From Sphaerisporangium album (GTDB lineage: Bacteria > Actinomycetota > Actinomycetes > Streptosporangiales > Streptosporangiaceae), in contig NZ_QOIL01000003.1 in NCBI RefSeq assembly GCF_003323745.1, positions 124,001 through 188,000 on the forward strand: a stretch of 64,000 nt of DNA, given 5' to 3'. Positions within the stretch are counted from its first letter, which is position 1. Every line of letters starts with the position of its first letter. The notes under the pieces were generated by a model that ran no database searches, had not been told where the DNA came from, and was given only the letters and a program-made list of their open reading frames with translations. This document shows, piece after piece, positions 34,891-43,067 of this stretch. A program made the position numbers and the translations under genes.

Positions 34891-35213
34891 GGCGACCTCC
34901 TTTCCTCTGATCGGCTCAGATCAAGGATAGATTCGCCAGGAAGGTCATCGGGGGGATATCACGATATGAGGGCGAAAAACGCCACCTTGGGAAGCACCCA
35001 ATCGGGCCCATCAAGCCCGGCCGAAAAGACGGGGACCGCTTTTTGATCAATGACCGCGAATGGCGGCCCGCCGACGCGCCGCGCACGGGATCCACGTGCC
35101 GGGATCGCGTGCGCGGCACACGCTCCACCGGGCCTGGAGCCCAACGGTTTCGGGTGTCCGGGAAATCGCGATGATGGAATATCCGAAAAAGCGGGAAAGG
35201 GCGGCGGGTGCCG
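34891..35213. other. Intergenic region with a small inverted repeat
   Basis: 323 bases upstream of the methyltransferase and after the cobT stop. Contains ATATC-AC-GATAT (34956-34967), a five-base inverted repeat in an AT-rich spot that could be an operator or part of the methyltransferase promoter. Nothing else recognised; no gene. Confidence 0.45.
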
Positions 35214-36293
35214 TCAGGACTGCCCGGTCTCCAGCACGTCCTTGTCGGTCACGCCCGCCGAGTCGAAGGTGGCCACGTCCCGCAGCGCCCGCGCGGCGCT
35301 CTGGACGAGCGGCAGGGCCAGGACCGCGCCGGTGCCCTCGCCCAGCCGCAGGTCGAGGTCGATCAGCGGGCGCAGCCCGAGGTGCCGCAGCGCGGCGGTG
35401 TGCCCCGGCTCGACGGACCGGTGCCCGGCCAGGCACCCCGCGATCGACTCCGGCGCCAGCGCGGCCGCGACCAGCGCCGACGCGCCGACGATCACCCCGT
35501 CCAGGACGACCGGCAGCCGCGCCGCCGCGCCGCCGAGGATGAAGCCGGCGATCGCGCCGTGCTCGAACCCGCCCACGGCGGCCAGCGCCCCGAGCGGGTC
35601 GGCCGGGTCGGGCCGGTGCAGGGCCAGCGCGCGGCCGATCACGTCCACCTTGTGCGCCAGCATCGCGTCGTCGATGCCGGTGCCCCGCCCGGTGACCTCG
35701 TCCGGGCCGAGCCCGGTGAACACCGAGATCAGGGCGGCGGAGGCGGTGGTGTTCGCGATGCCCATGTCGCCCGCGACCAGGCAGCGGGCGCCGGAGGCGG
35801 CGAGCTCCCCCGCGACCCGGATGCCCGTCTCCACGGCCTGGCGGGCCTGGGCGGGGGTCATCGCGGGGCCCTGGGTCATGTCCGCGGTGCCCGGCGCGAC
35901 CTTGTACGTCAGCAGCCCCGGCACGGGCTCCAGGTCGGCGGCCACGCCGATGTCCACGACCGTCACCCGCGCGCCGACCTGCGCGGCGAACACGTTGACC
36001 ACCGCGCCACCGGCCAGGAAGTTGTACACCATCTGGGCCGTCACCTCCTGCGGCCACGGCGTCACCCCCTGGGCGTGCACGCCGTGGTCGGAGGCGAAGA
36101 CCGCGACCGCGGCGGGCTCGGGCAACTCGGGAGGACACGCCCCCGCGAGCCCGGCCAGCTTCACCGAGACGTCCTCCAGCACGCCGAGCGAGCCGCGGGG
36201 CTTGGTCATGCGGTCCTGGCGGGCGCGCGCCTCGGCGATCGCGGACTCGTCGAGCGGCCGGATGGCGGCGATCGTTTCCTCAAGCGTGCTCAC
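35214..36293 (-). CDS. cobT: Nicotinate-nucleotide--dimethylbenzimidazole phosphoribosyltransferase
   Basis: 359 residues, normal length. 'TKPRGSLGVLEDVSVKLAGL' near the N terminus, 'AVFASDHGVHAQGVTPWPQEVT', 'AGDMGIANTTASAALI' (nicotinate/ribose pocket) and the C-terminal 'LRLGEGTGAVLALPLVQSAARAL', whose Glu is the catalytic base, are all in place. It makes alpha-ribazole phosphate for the lower loop of cobalamin. No other cob genes are in this window. It follows the PhyH gene by 12 bases, so the two are co-transcribed, an unusual partnership. No cobalamin riboswitch is seen upstream. Confidence 0.95.
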   Translation of the reverse strand: MSTLEETIAAIRPLDESAIAEARARQDRMTKPRGSLGVLEDVSVKLAGLAGACPPELPEPAAVAVFASDHGVHAQGVTPWPQEVTAQMVYNFLAGGAVVNVFAAQVGARVTVVDIGVAADLEPVPGLLTYKVAPGTADMTQGPAMTPAQARQAVETGIRVAGELAASGARCLVAGDMGIANTTASAALISVFTGLGPDEVTGRGTGIDDAMLAHKVDVIGRALALHRPDPADPLGALAAVGGFEHGAIAGFILGGAAARLPVVLDGVIVGASALVAAALAPESIAGCLAGHRSVEPGHTAALRHLGLRPLIDLDLRLGEGTGAVLALPLVQSAARALRDVATFDSAGVTDKDVLETGQS

Positions 36294-36305
36294 GGGGGCT
36301 CCTCC

Positions 36306-37178
36306 TCAGGTGGTCAGTCCAGACTGCCACCCGGCGGGCCAGCGGGGACGCCGGCAGAACTCGACGGGACCGACCTCGGGGCCGGAGTAGGTGGGCAGCA
36401 TCGCGCCCACGGCGGTGCCCTGGAGCGGGTGGCCGGGGTCCTCCCACCATCCCGCGGGTGGCAGGCAGATCTGGTTTATGTAATGCGCTTTGAACTCGTC
36501 GGGCAATGTGCCGAAATGGGGAATGAACAGCAGGTCGATGGCCGTGCGCATCGCATCGGTCTCGTTGGAATGGGTCGCGTGGATGACCCTGACGTCCCCG
36601 ATCACCAGATCGCCCGGCGAGGCCTCGATATCGATTTCCCCGTCGACCTCCCGGTGATTGACCGAATCGTGGGCCGCCGCCTCGATCTCCACGGTGTGCG
36701 GCGTCTCCAGAACGTCGTGAAGCCGGTGGCGTTTCAGGTGCGTTCCCGGTATCACGCGGAGGCAGCCGTTACGCCGCGAGGTGGGCTCCAGATAAATCAT
36801 GATGAATATCTGCGTGGGCTGCCTGACATAGGTGCGCGGGTGGCCCCAGGCCCACCAGTCCTGGTGCCACCACAGGCCGGGCGAGCGCGGCGGCTTGGCG
36901 ATGACGTACCCGCTGATCCAGCGGGGATCGGTGAAGCCGAGCGCGGCGAACGTGCCCCGAAGCACGTCCGAGGTGAGGATCTCGGGGACGGGGTGGTCCT
37001 CGATGGTGAGCGGCAGCAGGCTGCCGTGGTGGGCGTACCGGGACAGGTGCTCGCCCTCGGCCACGGCGAGACGCTTGGCGGCGAGTTCTGCGAGCCGTTC
37101 GATAACGGTGGAATCGAGTGCTTTCGGCACCAGACAAAAACCGTTTTCTTCGAGCTCTTTCGCGAGGTCCGTGCTCAA
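36306..37178 (-). CDS. Phytanoyl-CoA dioxygenase (PhyH) family protein
   Basis: 290 residues, TTG start with GGGGAGGG nine bases ahead. Double-stranded beta-helix Fe(II)/2-oxoglutarate oxygenase: 'LWWHQDWWAWGHPR' supplies the HxD metal ligands, 'NGCLRVIPGTHLKRH' is the family core strand, 'VIHATHSNETDAMRTAIDLLF' supplies the distal His and the 2OG-binding Arg. The metal triad is therefore complete. Substrate unknown; homologues hydroxylate fatty acids, ectoine or antibiotic intermediates. Co-transcribed with cobT and divergent from an ABC exporter, so a role in making an exported compound is possible. Confidence 0.9.
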   Translation of the reverse strand: MSTDLAKELEENGFCLVPKALDSTVIERLAELAAKRLAVAEGEHLSRYAHHGSLLPLTIEDHPVPEILTSDVLRGTFAALGFTDPRWISGYVIAKPPRSPGLWWHQDWWAWGHPRTYVRQPTQIFIMIYLEPTSRRNGCLRVIPGTHLKRHRLHDVLETPHTVEIEAAAHDSVNHREVDGEIDIEASPGDLVIGDVRVIHATHSNETDAMRTAIDLLFIPHFGTLPDEFKAHYINQICLPPAGWWEDPGHPLQGTAVGAMLPTYSGPEVGPVEFCRRPRWPAGWQSGLTT

Positions 37179-37216
37179 AATGACGACCCTCCCCGTAAAT
37201 ATCAGTCAGGGGCTCG

Positions 37217-37240
37217 ACCAACCTAACACCTCGGGTTGGT
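37217..37240. promoter_or_regulatory. Inverted repeat ACCAACC-N10-GGTTGGT in divergent promoter region
   Basis: Seven-base perfect arms, 24 bases overall, between PhyH (minus) and the ABC exporter gene (plus). The spacing fits a dimeric regulator site (for example TetR or MarR type). Could co-regulate both directions. Confidence 0.55.
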
Positions 37241-37289
37241 GATCGGAAGTAGGATAATCGTTCACTCTGGACGGGGAATTGGATCGGGG

Positions 37290-39290
37290 ATGCACGAGAT
37301 CATCGAGACCGTGGGCCTGTCCCGCGTGTTCCGCGACCGCCGCGCCGTCGACGGCCTGGAACTCCATATCGCCGCCGGAGAGACCTACGGCCTGCTGGGC
37401 CCGAACGGCGCCGGCAAGACCACGACGATTCAGATGCTCACCACGCTGCTGGCGCCCAGCGAGGGCCGGGCACTGGTCTGCGGCCTCGACGTCGTCGGCC
37501 AGGCCGCCGAGGTCAGACGCCGGCTCGGCTACGTCTCGCAGGAGAAGGGCGTGCGCCACCGGCTCACGGGCCGCGAGAGCGTCGAACTGGAGGCCGACCT
37601 CAATCACGTCCCCCGCTCGTTACGCGCGCGGCGCGTCGAGGAGGTTCTCGACATCGTCGGCATGCTGCCCGACGCCGACCGCTTCGTCGCCGAGTACTCC
37701 GGCGGCATGCAGAAGCGGCTCGACCTGGCCTGCGGGCTGCTCCACCTGCCCGAACTGCTGATCCTCGACGAGCCCACGCTGGGCCTGGACGTCCAGTCGC
37801 GCCACCGCGTCTGGGACCACCTGCGCCGGCTGCGCGACCAGGGCATCACCGTGCTCCTCGCCACCAACTACCTGGACGAGGCCGACCGCCTGTGCGACCG
37901 CATCACCATCATCGACGGCGGGCGCGAGGTCGTCACCGGCACGCCGGCCGAGCTGAAGCGAGGCGTCGCGGCCGACACCGTCCACGTCGAGACGACCGCG
38001 CCGCACGAGCTGCGCACCGCCGTCGAAGGCGCTGCCTGGGTGCGGCAGATCACGCTGACCGACCGGCGCCACCTGCGCATCCTCGTGGACGACGCCGCCA
38101 AGGCCCTGCCCGAGGTCATGCGCGCGGCCCTGGACCGCGGCATCGACCTGGAGAGCGTCGGCCGCAGCGCCCCCACCCTCGACGACGTCTTCCTCCACCA
38201 CACCGGCCGCGACCTCACGACCCCCGCCGCGTCCCCCACGGACACCGGGGAGACCGTCCACGCCCTCCACGAGGACACGCGAACGCCCCCCGCCCGCCCT
38301 CGCCCCGCCGCCGAAGGCCACCCACACACCCCGGCGGTCACGCACTCGCGCGACGGAGGCGTCCGGTCCACCCCCTCCGCTGGGGGCGTCCGGTCCACCC
38401 CTTCCGCCGGTGGAGACCCGTCGGCCCCGACGGCCCTGCTCGCCCATCCCGGGCGGCAACGCCCCATCGCCCCGGTGCCGCCCTCTTCGCCCGGCGGCTC
38501 ACGCCTTCCGACGGGGTCAGCGGGGCCGCGGGCGCGGGAAGTGGCCGCGCTGCTGCGGCGCTGGTATCTCGAACTCAGCCGTGAACGGCTCCATCTGGCG
38601 TTCACGCTTCTCCAGCCCGTCATCTGGCTGGTGTTCCTGGGCAGCGCGATGGGCCGCGCCGTCGACTCGCGGGTCGTCGGGACCGGCGACTACATCGCGT
38701 TCATGCTCCCCGGCGTGATCGCGTTCACGGTCGTCAGCACCGGCGTCAGCGGAGCCGTCCCGCTGCTCTGGGACAAGGAGACCGGCTACCTGAACAAGCT
38801 GATGAGCATGCCGATCGGCCGAAGCTCCCTGCTCATCAGCCGCCTGGTGTTCCAGATGGCTCTCGGCGTCGCGCAGGCGGCCTGCATCCTCCTCGTCGCG
38901 GCGGCGCTCGGCGTACGGCCCGCGACCTCGCTGCCGGGCTCTCTTGTGGTGCTCGCCGTCGCCGCCCTGCTGGCCATGGCGTTCTCGGCCCTGTTCATGG
39001 CGCTGGCCTGCCGCGCCCCCGACCACAACGCGTTCTTCGCGATCACCGGGTTCGTGAGCCTGCCCATCCTGTTCACGAGCAACGCGTTCGTCCCGCTGGA
39101 CGCCATGCCGGCGTGGATGGCCGCGACCGCGCGCCTCAACCCGCTGACCTACGCCATCGAGTCGATGCGCGTCCTCGTGGTCGAGGGCTGGCGCCCGTCC
39201 CTCACGGGCGACCTCCTGACCCTCGCCGCCTTCGCCGCGGCGGCCCTGGCCCTCGGCGTCCACCAGTTCCGTCGCCTGACCCACCGATGA
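37290..39290 (+). CDS. Fused ABC exporter: ATPase plus ABC-2 permease in one chain
   Basis: 666 residues from the ATG at 37290 (a GTG at 37236 is less likely). The ATPase is residues 1-~315: Walker A 'GPNGAGKTT', signature 'YSGGMQKRLD', Walker B 'LLILDEPTLGLD' and 'ATNYLDEADRL', in which Asn replaces the usual H-loop His (H to N). A 100-residue Pro/Ser/Thr/Arg-rich linker with a 9-residue repeat (GGVRSTPSA x2) follows, then the DrrB-like permease (~405-666) with 'VIWLVFLGSAMGRAVDSR' and 'TGFVSLPILFTSNAFVPLDAMPAWM'. Two chains would make a full exporter. Possible self-resistance or product export beside the PhyH-CobT pair. Confidence 0.92.
   Translation: MHEIIETVGLSRVFRDRRAVDGLELHIAAGETYGLLGPNGAGKTTTIQMLTTLLAPSEGRALVCGLDVVGQAAEVRRRLGYVSQEKGVRHRLTGRESVELEADLNHVPRSLRARRVEEVLDIVGMLPDADRFVAEYSGGMQKRLDLACGLLHLPELLILDEPTLGLDVQSRHRVWDHLRRLRDQGITVLLATNYLDEADRLCDRITIIDGGREVVTGTPAELKRGVAADTVHVETTAPHELRTAVEGAAWVRQITLTDRRHLRILVDDAAKALPEVMRAALDRGIDLESVGRSAPTLDDVFLHHTGRDLTTPAASPTDTGETVHALHEDTRTPPARPRPAAEGHPHTPAVTHSRDGGVRSTPSAGGVRSTPSAGGDPSAPTALLAHPGRQRPIAPVPPSSPGGSRLPTGSAGPRAREVAALLRRWYLELSRERLHLAFTLLQPVIWLVFLGSAMGRAVDSRVVGTGDYIAFMLPGVIAFTVVSTGVSGAVPLLWDKETGYLNKLMSMPIGRSSLLISRLVFQMALGVAQAACILLVAAALGVRPATSLPGSLVVLAVAALLAMAFSALFMALACRAPDHNAFFAITGFVSLPILFTSNAFVPLDAMPAWMAATARLNPLTYAIESMRVLVVEGWRPSLTGDLLTLAAFAAAALALGVHQFRRLTHR
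38358..38407 (+). repeat. Two 23-bp direct repeats at 27-bp period in ABC linker
   Basis: Copies at 38358-38380 and 38385-38407 encode the nine-residue unit GGVRSTPSA twice. In-frame repeat expansion within a flexible linker. Confidence 0.8.
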
Positions 39291-39365
39291 CCCACCCGCC
39301 TTCAGACAGGCGGCCGCCTTCCGGAAACACGCCCTCCTGAGGGGCACGCCGGATTCAGGAAGCAG

Positions 39366-39421
39366 GTCCTGCGGGGAACGTCCTGCGGGGAACGTCCTGC
39401 GGGGAACGTCCTGCGGGAAAC
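39366..39421. repeat. Four tandem 14-bp repeats
   Basis: GTCCTGCGGGGAAC repeated four times without spacer (last copy with one change), between the ABC exporter stop and the convergent gene. Not CRISPR (no spacers). Likely slippage-derived. Confidence 0.85.
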
Positions 39422-39430
39422 GCGCCGGGC

Positions 39431-40720
39431 TCAGGACGCGCGCCGGGCCAGGCGGAGGGCGGGAAGGTGGGTCGTGAGGGTCAGGGCATAGGCGGCGAGC
39501 AGGCGAGTGAGCCGCTCCGCGTCCTTCCACAGGGCGCCCACCTCGGCGTCCAGCTCGGCGAAGTCATCGGACTCCCGGAGCTCCCCGAACTCCCCCGGTC
39601 CCTTGGTCTCGCCCGGCCTGCCGGGCTCCCGTGCCTGCCCGGCCACCTCCGGCCGTCCCGGTTCCCCGAACTCCCTCGGCCGCGCGTACTCACCGGAATC
39701 CCCGAGCCGCTCGGGCTTCCCGGAATCCATGGGCCCTCCGGGCTCCCAGGAATTCATGGGCCGTCCGGGCTCCTGAGAATCCGCGGACCGTCCGGGATTC
39801 CCGAGCCGGAAGGCCGTCTGCTGCATCTTCTCCAGCCGGTCCTCCAGCTCCCGGGCGCGGATCTTCGCCGCCACGGCCGCGTCCACGGACGACGCCGCCT
39901 CGGAAACCGCCTCCACCGTCGCGGACGACGCCCCGGCGTCGCGCAGCGCCTCGACCAGCTCGGCGGTCTCCGGCAGCCGCGGGATCTGGAGGTCGAGCCA
40001 CATGCGGCCCCACAGGCGCCGTCGGCGCGACTCCGACGAGCCGCCGTCGGCCAGCACCTGCTCGCCGTTCGCGCCGACCCGGACGATGAGCCCGAGCTCG
40101 GCGGCGAAGTCCCTGCCGCCCACCGGCGCGAGGCCGCCGTACCCTCCGAAGGAGGACATCCCCTCGTCCATGCGCAGGGCGAGCTCGGCGAGCTGCCGGT
40201 CCTGTTCGGGGACGGCGGGCAGCAACGCCAGCCGGTCGTCGTCCATGTGCAGGTACGGATCGCCCGCGGCCGCCCGGACGGCCGTCAGCCCCGTCCCGGT
40301 GAGCTCGGCCACCACGGCGCACACGGCGACGTCGGCCCACCAGGCCACGAACAGCCCGGCCGCGTCCTCCAGATCGTTGGCGACCTGCTCGGCGAGCATC
40401 TCCTGGAGCGCGCTCATCGCCTCCCGCGGGTCGATCCGCAACGCTCCGCCCGCCACCGCCTCGCCGCCGTCCCGCGCCCCCTGGCCCACGTCCACGAGCC
40501 CCTCGCGGACGTCCCCCGGCGTGCCCGCCTCCCCCGCGGGCCCCGGCCGCCGCCGGTCTCTGGCATCGGAGATGTGCCGCATCAGCCGCAGAGCCTCGGC
40601 CTGGTCCGCGAGCAGCCGCTCGGTGGCCTCGGCCAGGCAGAGCAGCAGCCGATCGACCGCCTCGTCGCTCATCACCTCACCGGCCGAAGCCGCGACCACC
40701 GCCCAGCCCTCAGTTTCCAT
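39431..40720 (-). CDS. Protein of unknown function with collagen-like linker
   Basis: 429 residues, ATG with GAGGGAG ahead. N-terminal ~250 residues are a helical globular region with 'AGLFVAWWADVAVCAVVAELTGTGLTAVRAAAGDP' and 'RRRLWGRMWLDLQIPRLPETAELVEAL'. A coiled-coil stretch ('AKIRARELEDRLEKMQQTAFRLG', about 285-307) follows, then a repetitive Gly-Arg-Pro/Glu-Pro-Gly segment (about 308-385) and a final helix. No signal peptide or enzyme motif seen. I do not recognise the family. The repetitive segment probably varies between strains. Confidence 0.72.
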   Translation of the reverse strand: METEGWAVVAASAGEVMSDEAVDRLLLCLAEATERLLADQAEALRLMRHISDARDRRRPGPAGEAGTPGDVREGLVDVGQGARDGGEAVAGGALRIDPREAMSALQEMLAEQVANDLEDAAGLFVAWWADVAVCAVVAELTGTGLTAVRAAAGDPYLHMDDDRLALLPAVPEQDRQLAELALRMDEGMSSFGGYGGLAPVGGRDFAAELGLIVRVGANGEQVLADGGSSESRRRRLWGRMWLDLQIPRLPETAELVEALRDAGASSATVEAVSEAASSVDAAVAAKIRARELEDRLEKMQQTAFRLGNPGRSADSQEPGRPMNSWEPGGPMDSGKPERLGDSGEYARPREFGEPGRPEVAGQAREPGRPGETKGPGEFGELRESDDFAELDAEVGALWKDAERLTRLLAAYALTLTTHLPALRLARRAS

Positions 40721-41043
40721 ATCGCTTCTCCCTCGCCGGGACCTGGCGGCCCGCCCGACGGCGACGAGCGCCGAGGCGTCGGGCAGGCCGCTACGGACCG
40801 CGTCCGCACGAAAGCCGAGAGTATCCGTAAGAAGTACGGCTCAGGATTGGTTTCGGCACTAATCGGCCCGCGGGGAGGGGAGGGCGTCGCCGGCGTCGCG
40901 CGGGTGTGATCCCCGGCGCCGCCCATGTGATCCCCGATATCCCGGGATGTGATCGGGATCTCCCTTCCCGATTTCCCCGGGCCGGTCTCGCCGTCTCCGG
41001 GGATGATCCACAATCGTGTGGATCATGTGCCTCACGGGGAGCG
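40721..41043. other. Divergent intergenic region with repeated GTGATCCCCG motif
   Basis: 323 bases. Two GTGATCCCCG copies and a related GTGATCGGGAT (about 40905-40960) precede the long hairpin at 41003-41026. No coding frame is convincing. Likely regulatory for the channel gene. Confidence 0.5.
41003..41026 (+). promoter_or_regulatory. Perfect 10-bp inverted repeat before the channel gene
   Basis: ATGATCCACA-ATCG-TGTGGATCAT, ending 17 bases before the GTG start. On DNA it is a plausible operator; in RNA it would form a stem right beside the ribosome site GGGGAG and could control translation. Confidence 0.65.
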
Positions 41044-41862
41044 GTGTCGTTGTCACCACACGAGCGTGTTCGTTCCGTCCTGGAGACCCAACTGGTGCAG
41101 CGGGCGGTCATCCTGGTGATCGTCGTCAACGCCGTCACGATCGGGTGTGAGACCAGCGCCTACCTGACCGCGCGGATCGGAGGTCTCCTGCACGTCGTGG
41201 ACCGGATCGCGCTGGGCGTCTTCGTCCTCGAACTGGTCGCCCGCCTGTACGCGTACCGGAGGTCGTTCTTCGCGGAACCGTGGAACTGGTTCGACACCCT
41301 GATCGTGACGATGGCGCTCATCCCGGCCTCCGGCCCGACCTCGGTGCTGCGCGCCCTGCGCATCCTGCGCGCCCTGCGGCTGCTGTCGGTGGTCCCCAGC
41401 ATGCGCCGCGTCGTCAGCGCGCTGCTGGCCGCCGTCCCCGGCATGGCCTCGATCATCGGCCTGCTCGTCCTGATGATCTACATCGCGGCGGTGATCGCCA
41501 CCAAGCTGTTCGGCGACATCGCGCCCGAGCGCTTCGACGACCTGCCCCGGTCGCTGTTCACCCTCTTCCAGATCATGACCGGCGACGACTGGGGCAACAC
41601 GGCGCAGACCGTGATGGAGCACAAGCCCTGGGCGTGGATCTTCTTCATCGTCTACATCCTGATGTCCACCTTCGTGGCCCTGAACCTGTTCATCGCCGTG
41701 GTGGTCAACGCCATGAACGACGCCGAGCCCTCCCCCGCCGAGACCGAGACCCAGGCCGAACTCCGCCGCCTCAAGCAGGACCTGGCCGCCGTCAACGCCA
41801 AACTCGACCAGCTCCTCACCCACCAGAACGGCCACCAGCCCCGCCCGCGCACCCCCGTCTGA
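41044..41862 (+). CDS. Bacterial voltage-gated cation channel (NaChBac/BacNaV family)
   Basis: About 272 residues. One six-helix domain: S1 'AVILVIVVNAVTIG', S4 'SVLRALRILRALRLLSVVPSMRR' with Arg at every third place, S5 'GLLVLMIYIAAVIATKLFG', pore loop, S6 'VYILMSTFVALNLFIAVVVNAMND', then a coiled-coil C-terminal tail for tetramerisation ('ETQAELRRLKQDLAAVNAKLDQLL'). The filter reads TGDDWGN where NaChBac has TLESWAS and the engineered calcium channel CavAb has TLDDWSD, so selectivity may lean to Ca2+. GTG start is poorly spaced from GGGGAG; a TTG at 41050 is better spaced. Confidence 0.9.
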   Translation: MSLSPHERVRSVLETQLVQRAVILVIVVNAVTIGCETSAYLTARIGGLLHVVDRIALGVFVLELVARLYAYRRSFFAEPWNWFDTLIVTMALIPASGPTSVLRALRILRALRLLSVVPSMRRVVSALLAAVPGMASIIGLLVLMIYIAAVIATKLFGDIAPERFDDLPRSLFTLFQIMTGDDWGNTAQTVMEHKPWAWIFFIVYILMSTFVALNLFIAVVVNAMNDAEPSPAETETQAELRRLKQDLAAVNAKLDQLLTHQNGHQPRPRTPV

Positions 41863-41953
41863 CCTTCCGGGCGTCACATCGCCCCAAGTTACATACTTCA
41901 TCTTGCATGATCGTTCTTGGCCGGCCGGTTGTCCGCCGCCTCCACGACCACGC

Positions 41954-42844
41954 TCACAGCGGCTCTCCGAGAGGCCCGTATTCATCCTCCAGGCTGCGGG
42001 CCCAGTGGGCGGCGAAGTCCGGCTGGGTGCCGTCGATGTCGGTGAAGCCGTACTCCTGGTACAGGCCCCAGGTAGCCAGCGCTCGTCCGGTCTTGGCCAT
42101 GACGTTGGGGTCGGCGGCCAGGGCGGCCACTGCCCGTCCCAGGTAGGCGGGGGTCTCGGAGTGGGCGAAGTTGGGGTCCTTGCTCACGCCGTCTCGCCAG
42201 TTGGCTTCGGTGACGCCGAAGTGTTCCAGCATCGCCTCCGAGCGCAGGAAGCCGGGTGTGATCGCCACGGCCACGACGCCGTGCGGTTTCAGTTCGGAGG
42301 CCTGTGCGACGGCGAGACGGATGACCGCCGACTTCGCCAGGTCGTAGAAGAACGAGCCGCGGTAACGGGCGGTGTTGCCATCGGTGACCTCCACAACCAG
42401 GCCGGTCTTGCGGACGACCATCAGCGGAAGCGCGAACCGGCTGGTGATCACGTGGGTCTCCACCGCCTGACGCAGCAGCCGAAGCCCGGTTTCCAGGTCC
42501 TGTTCCCAGAGGGGGTGCTCCCAGTCGGTCAGCGGATCGCCACCCCATACGGAGTTGACCAGGATGTCGAGCCGTCCGTCCTGCTCGGTCGCGATCCTGT
42601 CGACGAGCGCCCGGACCTCGTTCGGGCGGCTGTGATCGATGCGGACCGGGATGCCCTTCCCGGCGGTCTCCTCGATGGTCTCCGGGCGGTCCAGATCGGA
42701 GCGCCCGGCGCCGCTGCTGCGGCCGGTGACGTACACCGTGGCACCGGCGGCACCGAGTTCGACCGCGATGCCCCGCCCGCCACCGCGGGTGCCGCCGGCA
42801 ACCAGCGCCACCTTTCCGGCCAGCGGCCGCTTCTCCATGGTCAT
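41954..42844 (-). CDS. Short-chain dehydrogenase/reductase
   Basis: 296 residues, ATG at 42844. Cofactor motif 'VALVAGGTRGGGRGIAVELG' (TGxxxGxG replaced by AGGTRGGGRG), 'ILVNSVWGG' replacing NNAG, and active site 'YRGSFFYDLAKSAVIRLA' with the Tyr-x3-Lys pair intact as Y-D-L-A-K. Longer than a classical SDR, with a C-terminal extension. Resembles 'SDR family oxidoreductase' proteins of actinomycetes with variant glycine motif. The start overlaps the stop of a 40-codon ORF (ATGA). Confidence 0.88.
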   Translation of the reverse strand: MTMEKRPLAGKVALVAGGTRGGGRGIAVELGAAGATVYVTGRSSGAGRSDLDRPETIEETAGKGIPVRIDHSRPNEVRALVDRIATEQDGRLDILVNSVWGGDPLTDWEHPLWEQDLETGLRLLRQAVETHVITSRFALPLMVVRKTGLVVEVTDGNTARYRGSFFYDLAKSAVIRLAVAQASELKPHGVVAVAITPGFLRSEAMLEHFGVTEANWRDGVSKDPNFAHSETPAYLGRAVAALAADPNVMAKTGRALATWGLYQEYGFTDIDGTQPDFAAHWARSLEDEYGPLGEPL

Positions 42845-42963
42845 GGTTCCTCCATGTCGTGGTCGTGTCCGGGTGGCAGGTGCGGGGCCAGCACAGCGTC
42901 GAGTTCGTGCCGTAGCCGCTGGGCGAGGGGTCCTCGACGCTCCAGCGCCCAGACCAGGCCCAT
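42841..42963 (-). CDS. 40-residue ORF coupled to the SDR, possibly the end of a lost regulator
   Basis: Starts at the ATG at 42963 and its TGA overlaps the SDR ATG. Product 'MGLVWALERRGPLAQRLRHELDAVL...' is helical and reads like the C terminus of a larger protein such as a transcriptional regulator. The frame continues upstream without a good start until the tRNA terminator region. Either a small leader peptide or a 5'-truncated gene remnant next to the tRNA. Confidence 0.4.
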   Translation of the reverse strand: MGLVWALERRGPLAQRLRHELDAVLAPHLPPGHDHDMEEP

Positions 42964-43026
42964 CGAGCAACTAACGGCGCGCCTCGGGCTGTCCAGAGAG
43001 AGGCGGAGGTCCCTCCAAGAAAGAGA

Positions 43027-43060
43027 GAAACCCGAGCTCGTCGTGCCGAGCTCGGGTTTC
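43027..43060 (-). terminator. Terminator of tRNA-Lys
   Basis: 14-pair perfect stem (GAAACCCGAGCTCG and its complement) with six-base loop, followed on the minus strand by TCTCTTTCTT. It begins eight bases past the tRNA 3' end. Confidence 0.88.
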
Positions 43061-43067
43061 TGTGCGG

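Noticed and set aside
36294-37289. Cobalamin riboswitch upstream of cobT
   Set aside because: The upstream gene is only 12 bases away and the divergent region before it lacks a B12-box-like core; only a short dyad is seen.
39366-39421. CRISPR array
   Set aside because: The four 14-bp units abut without spacers and are too short; no cas genes are in the window.
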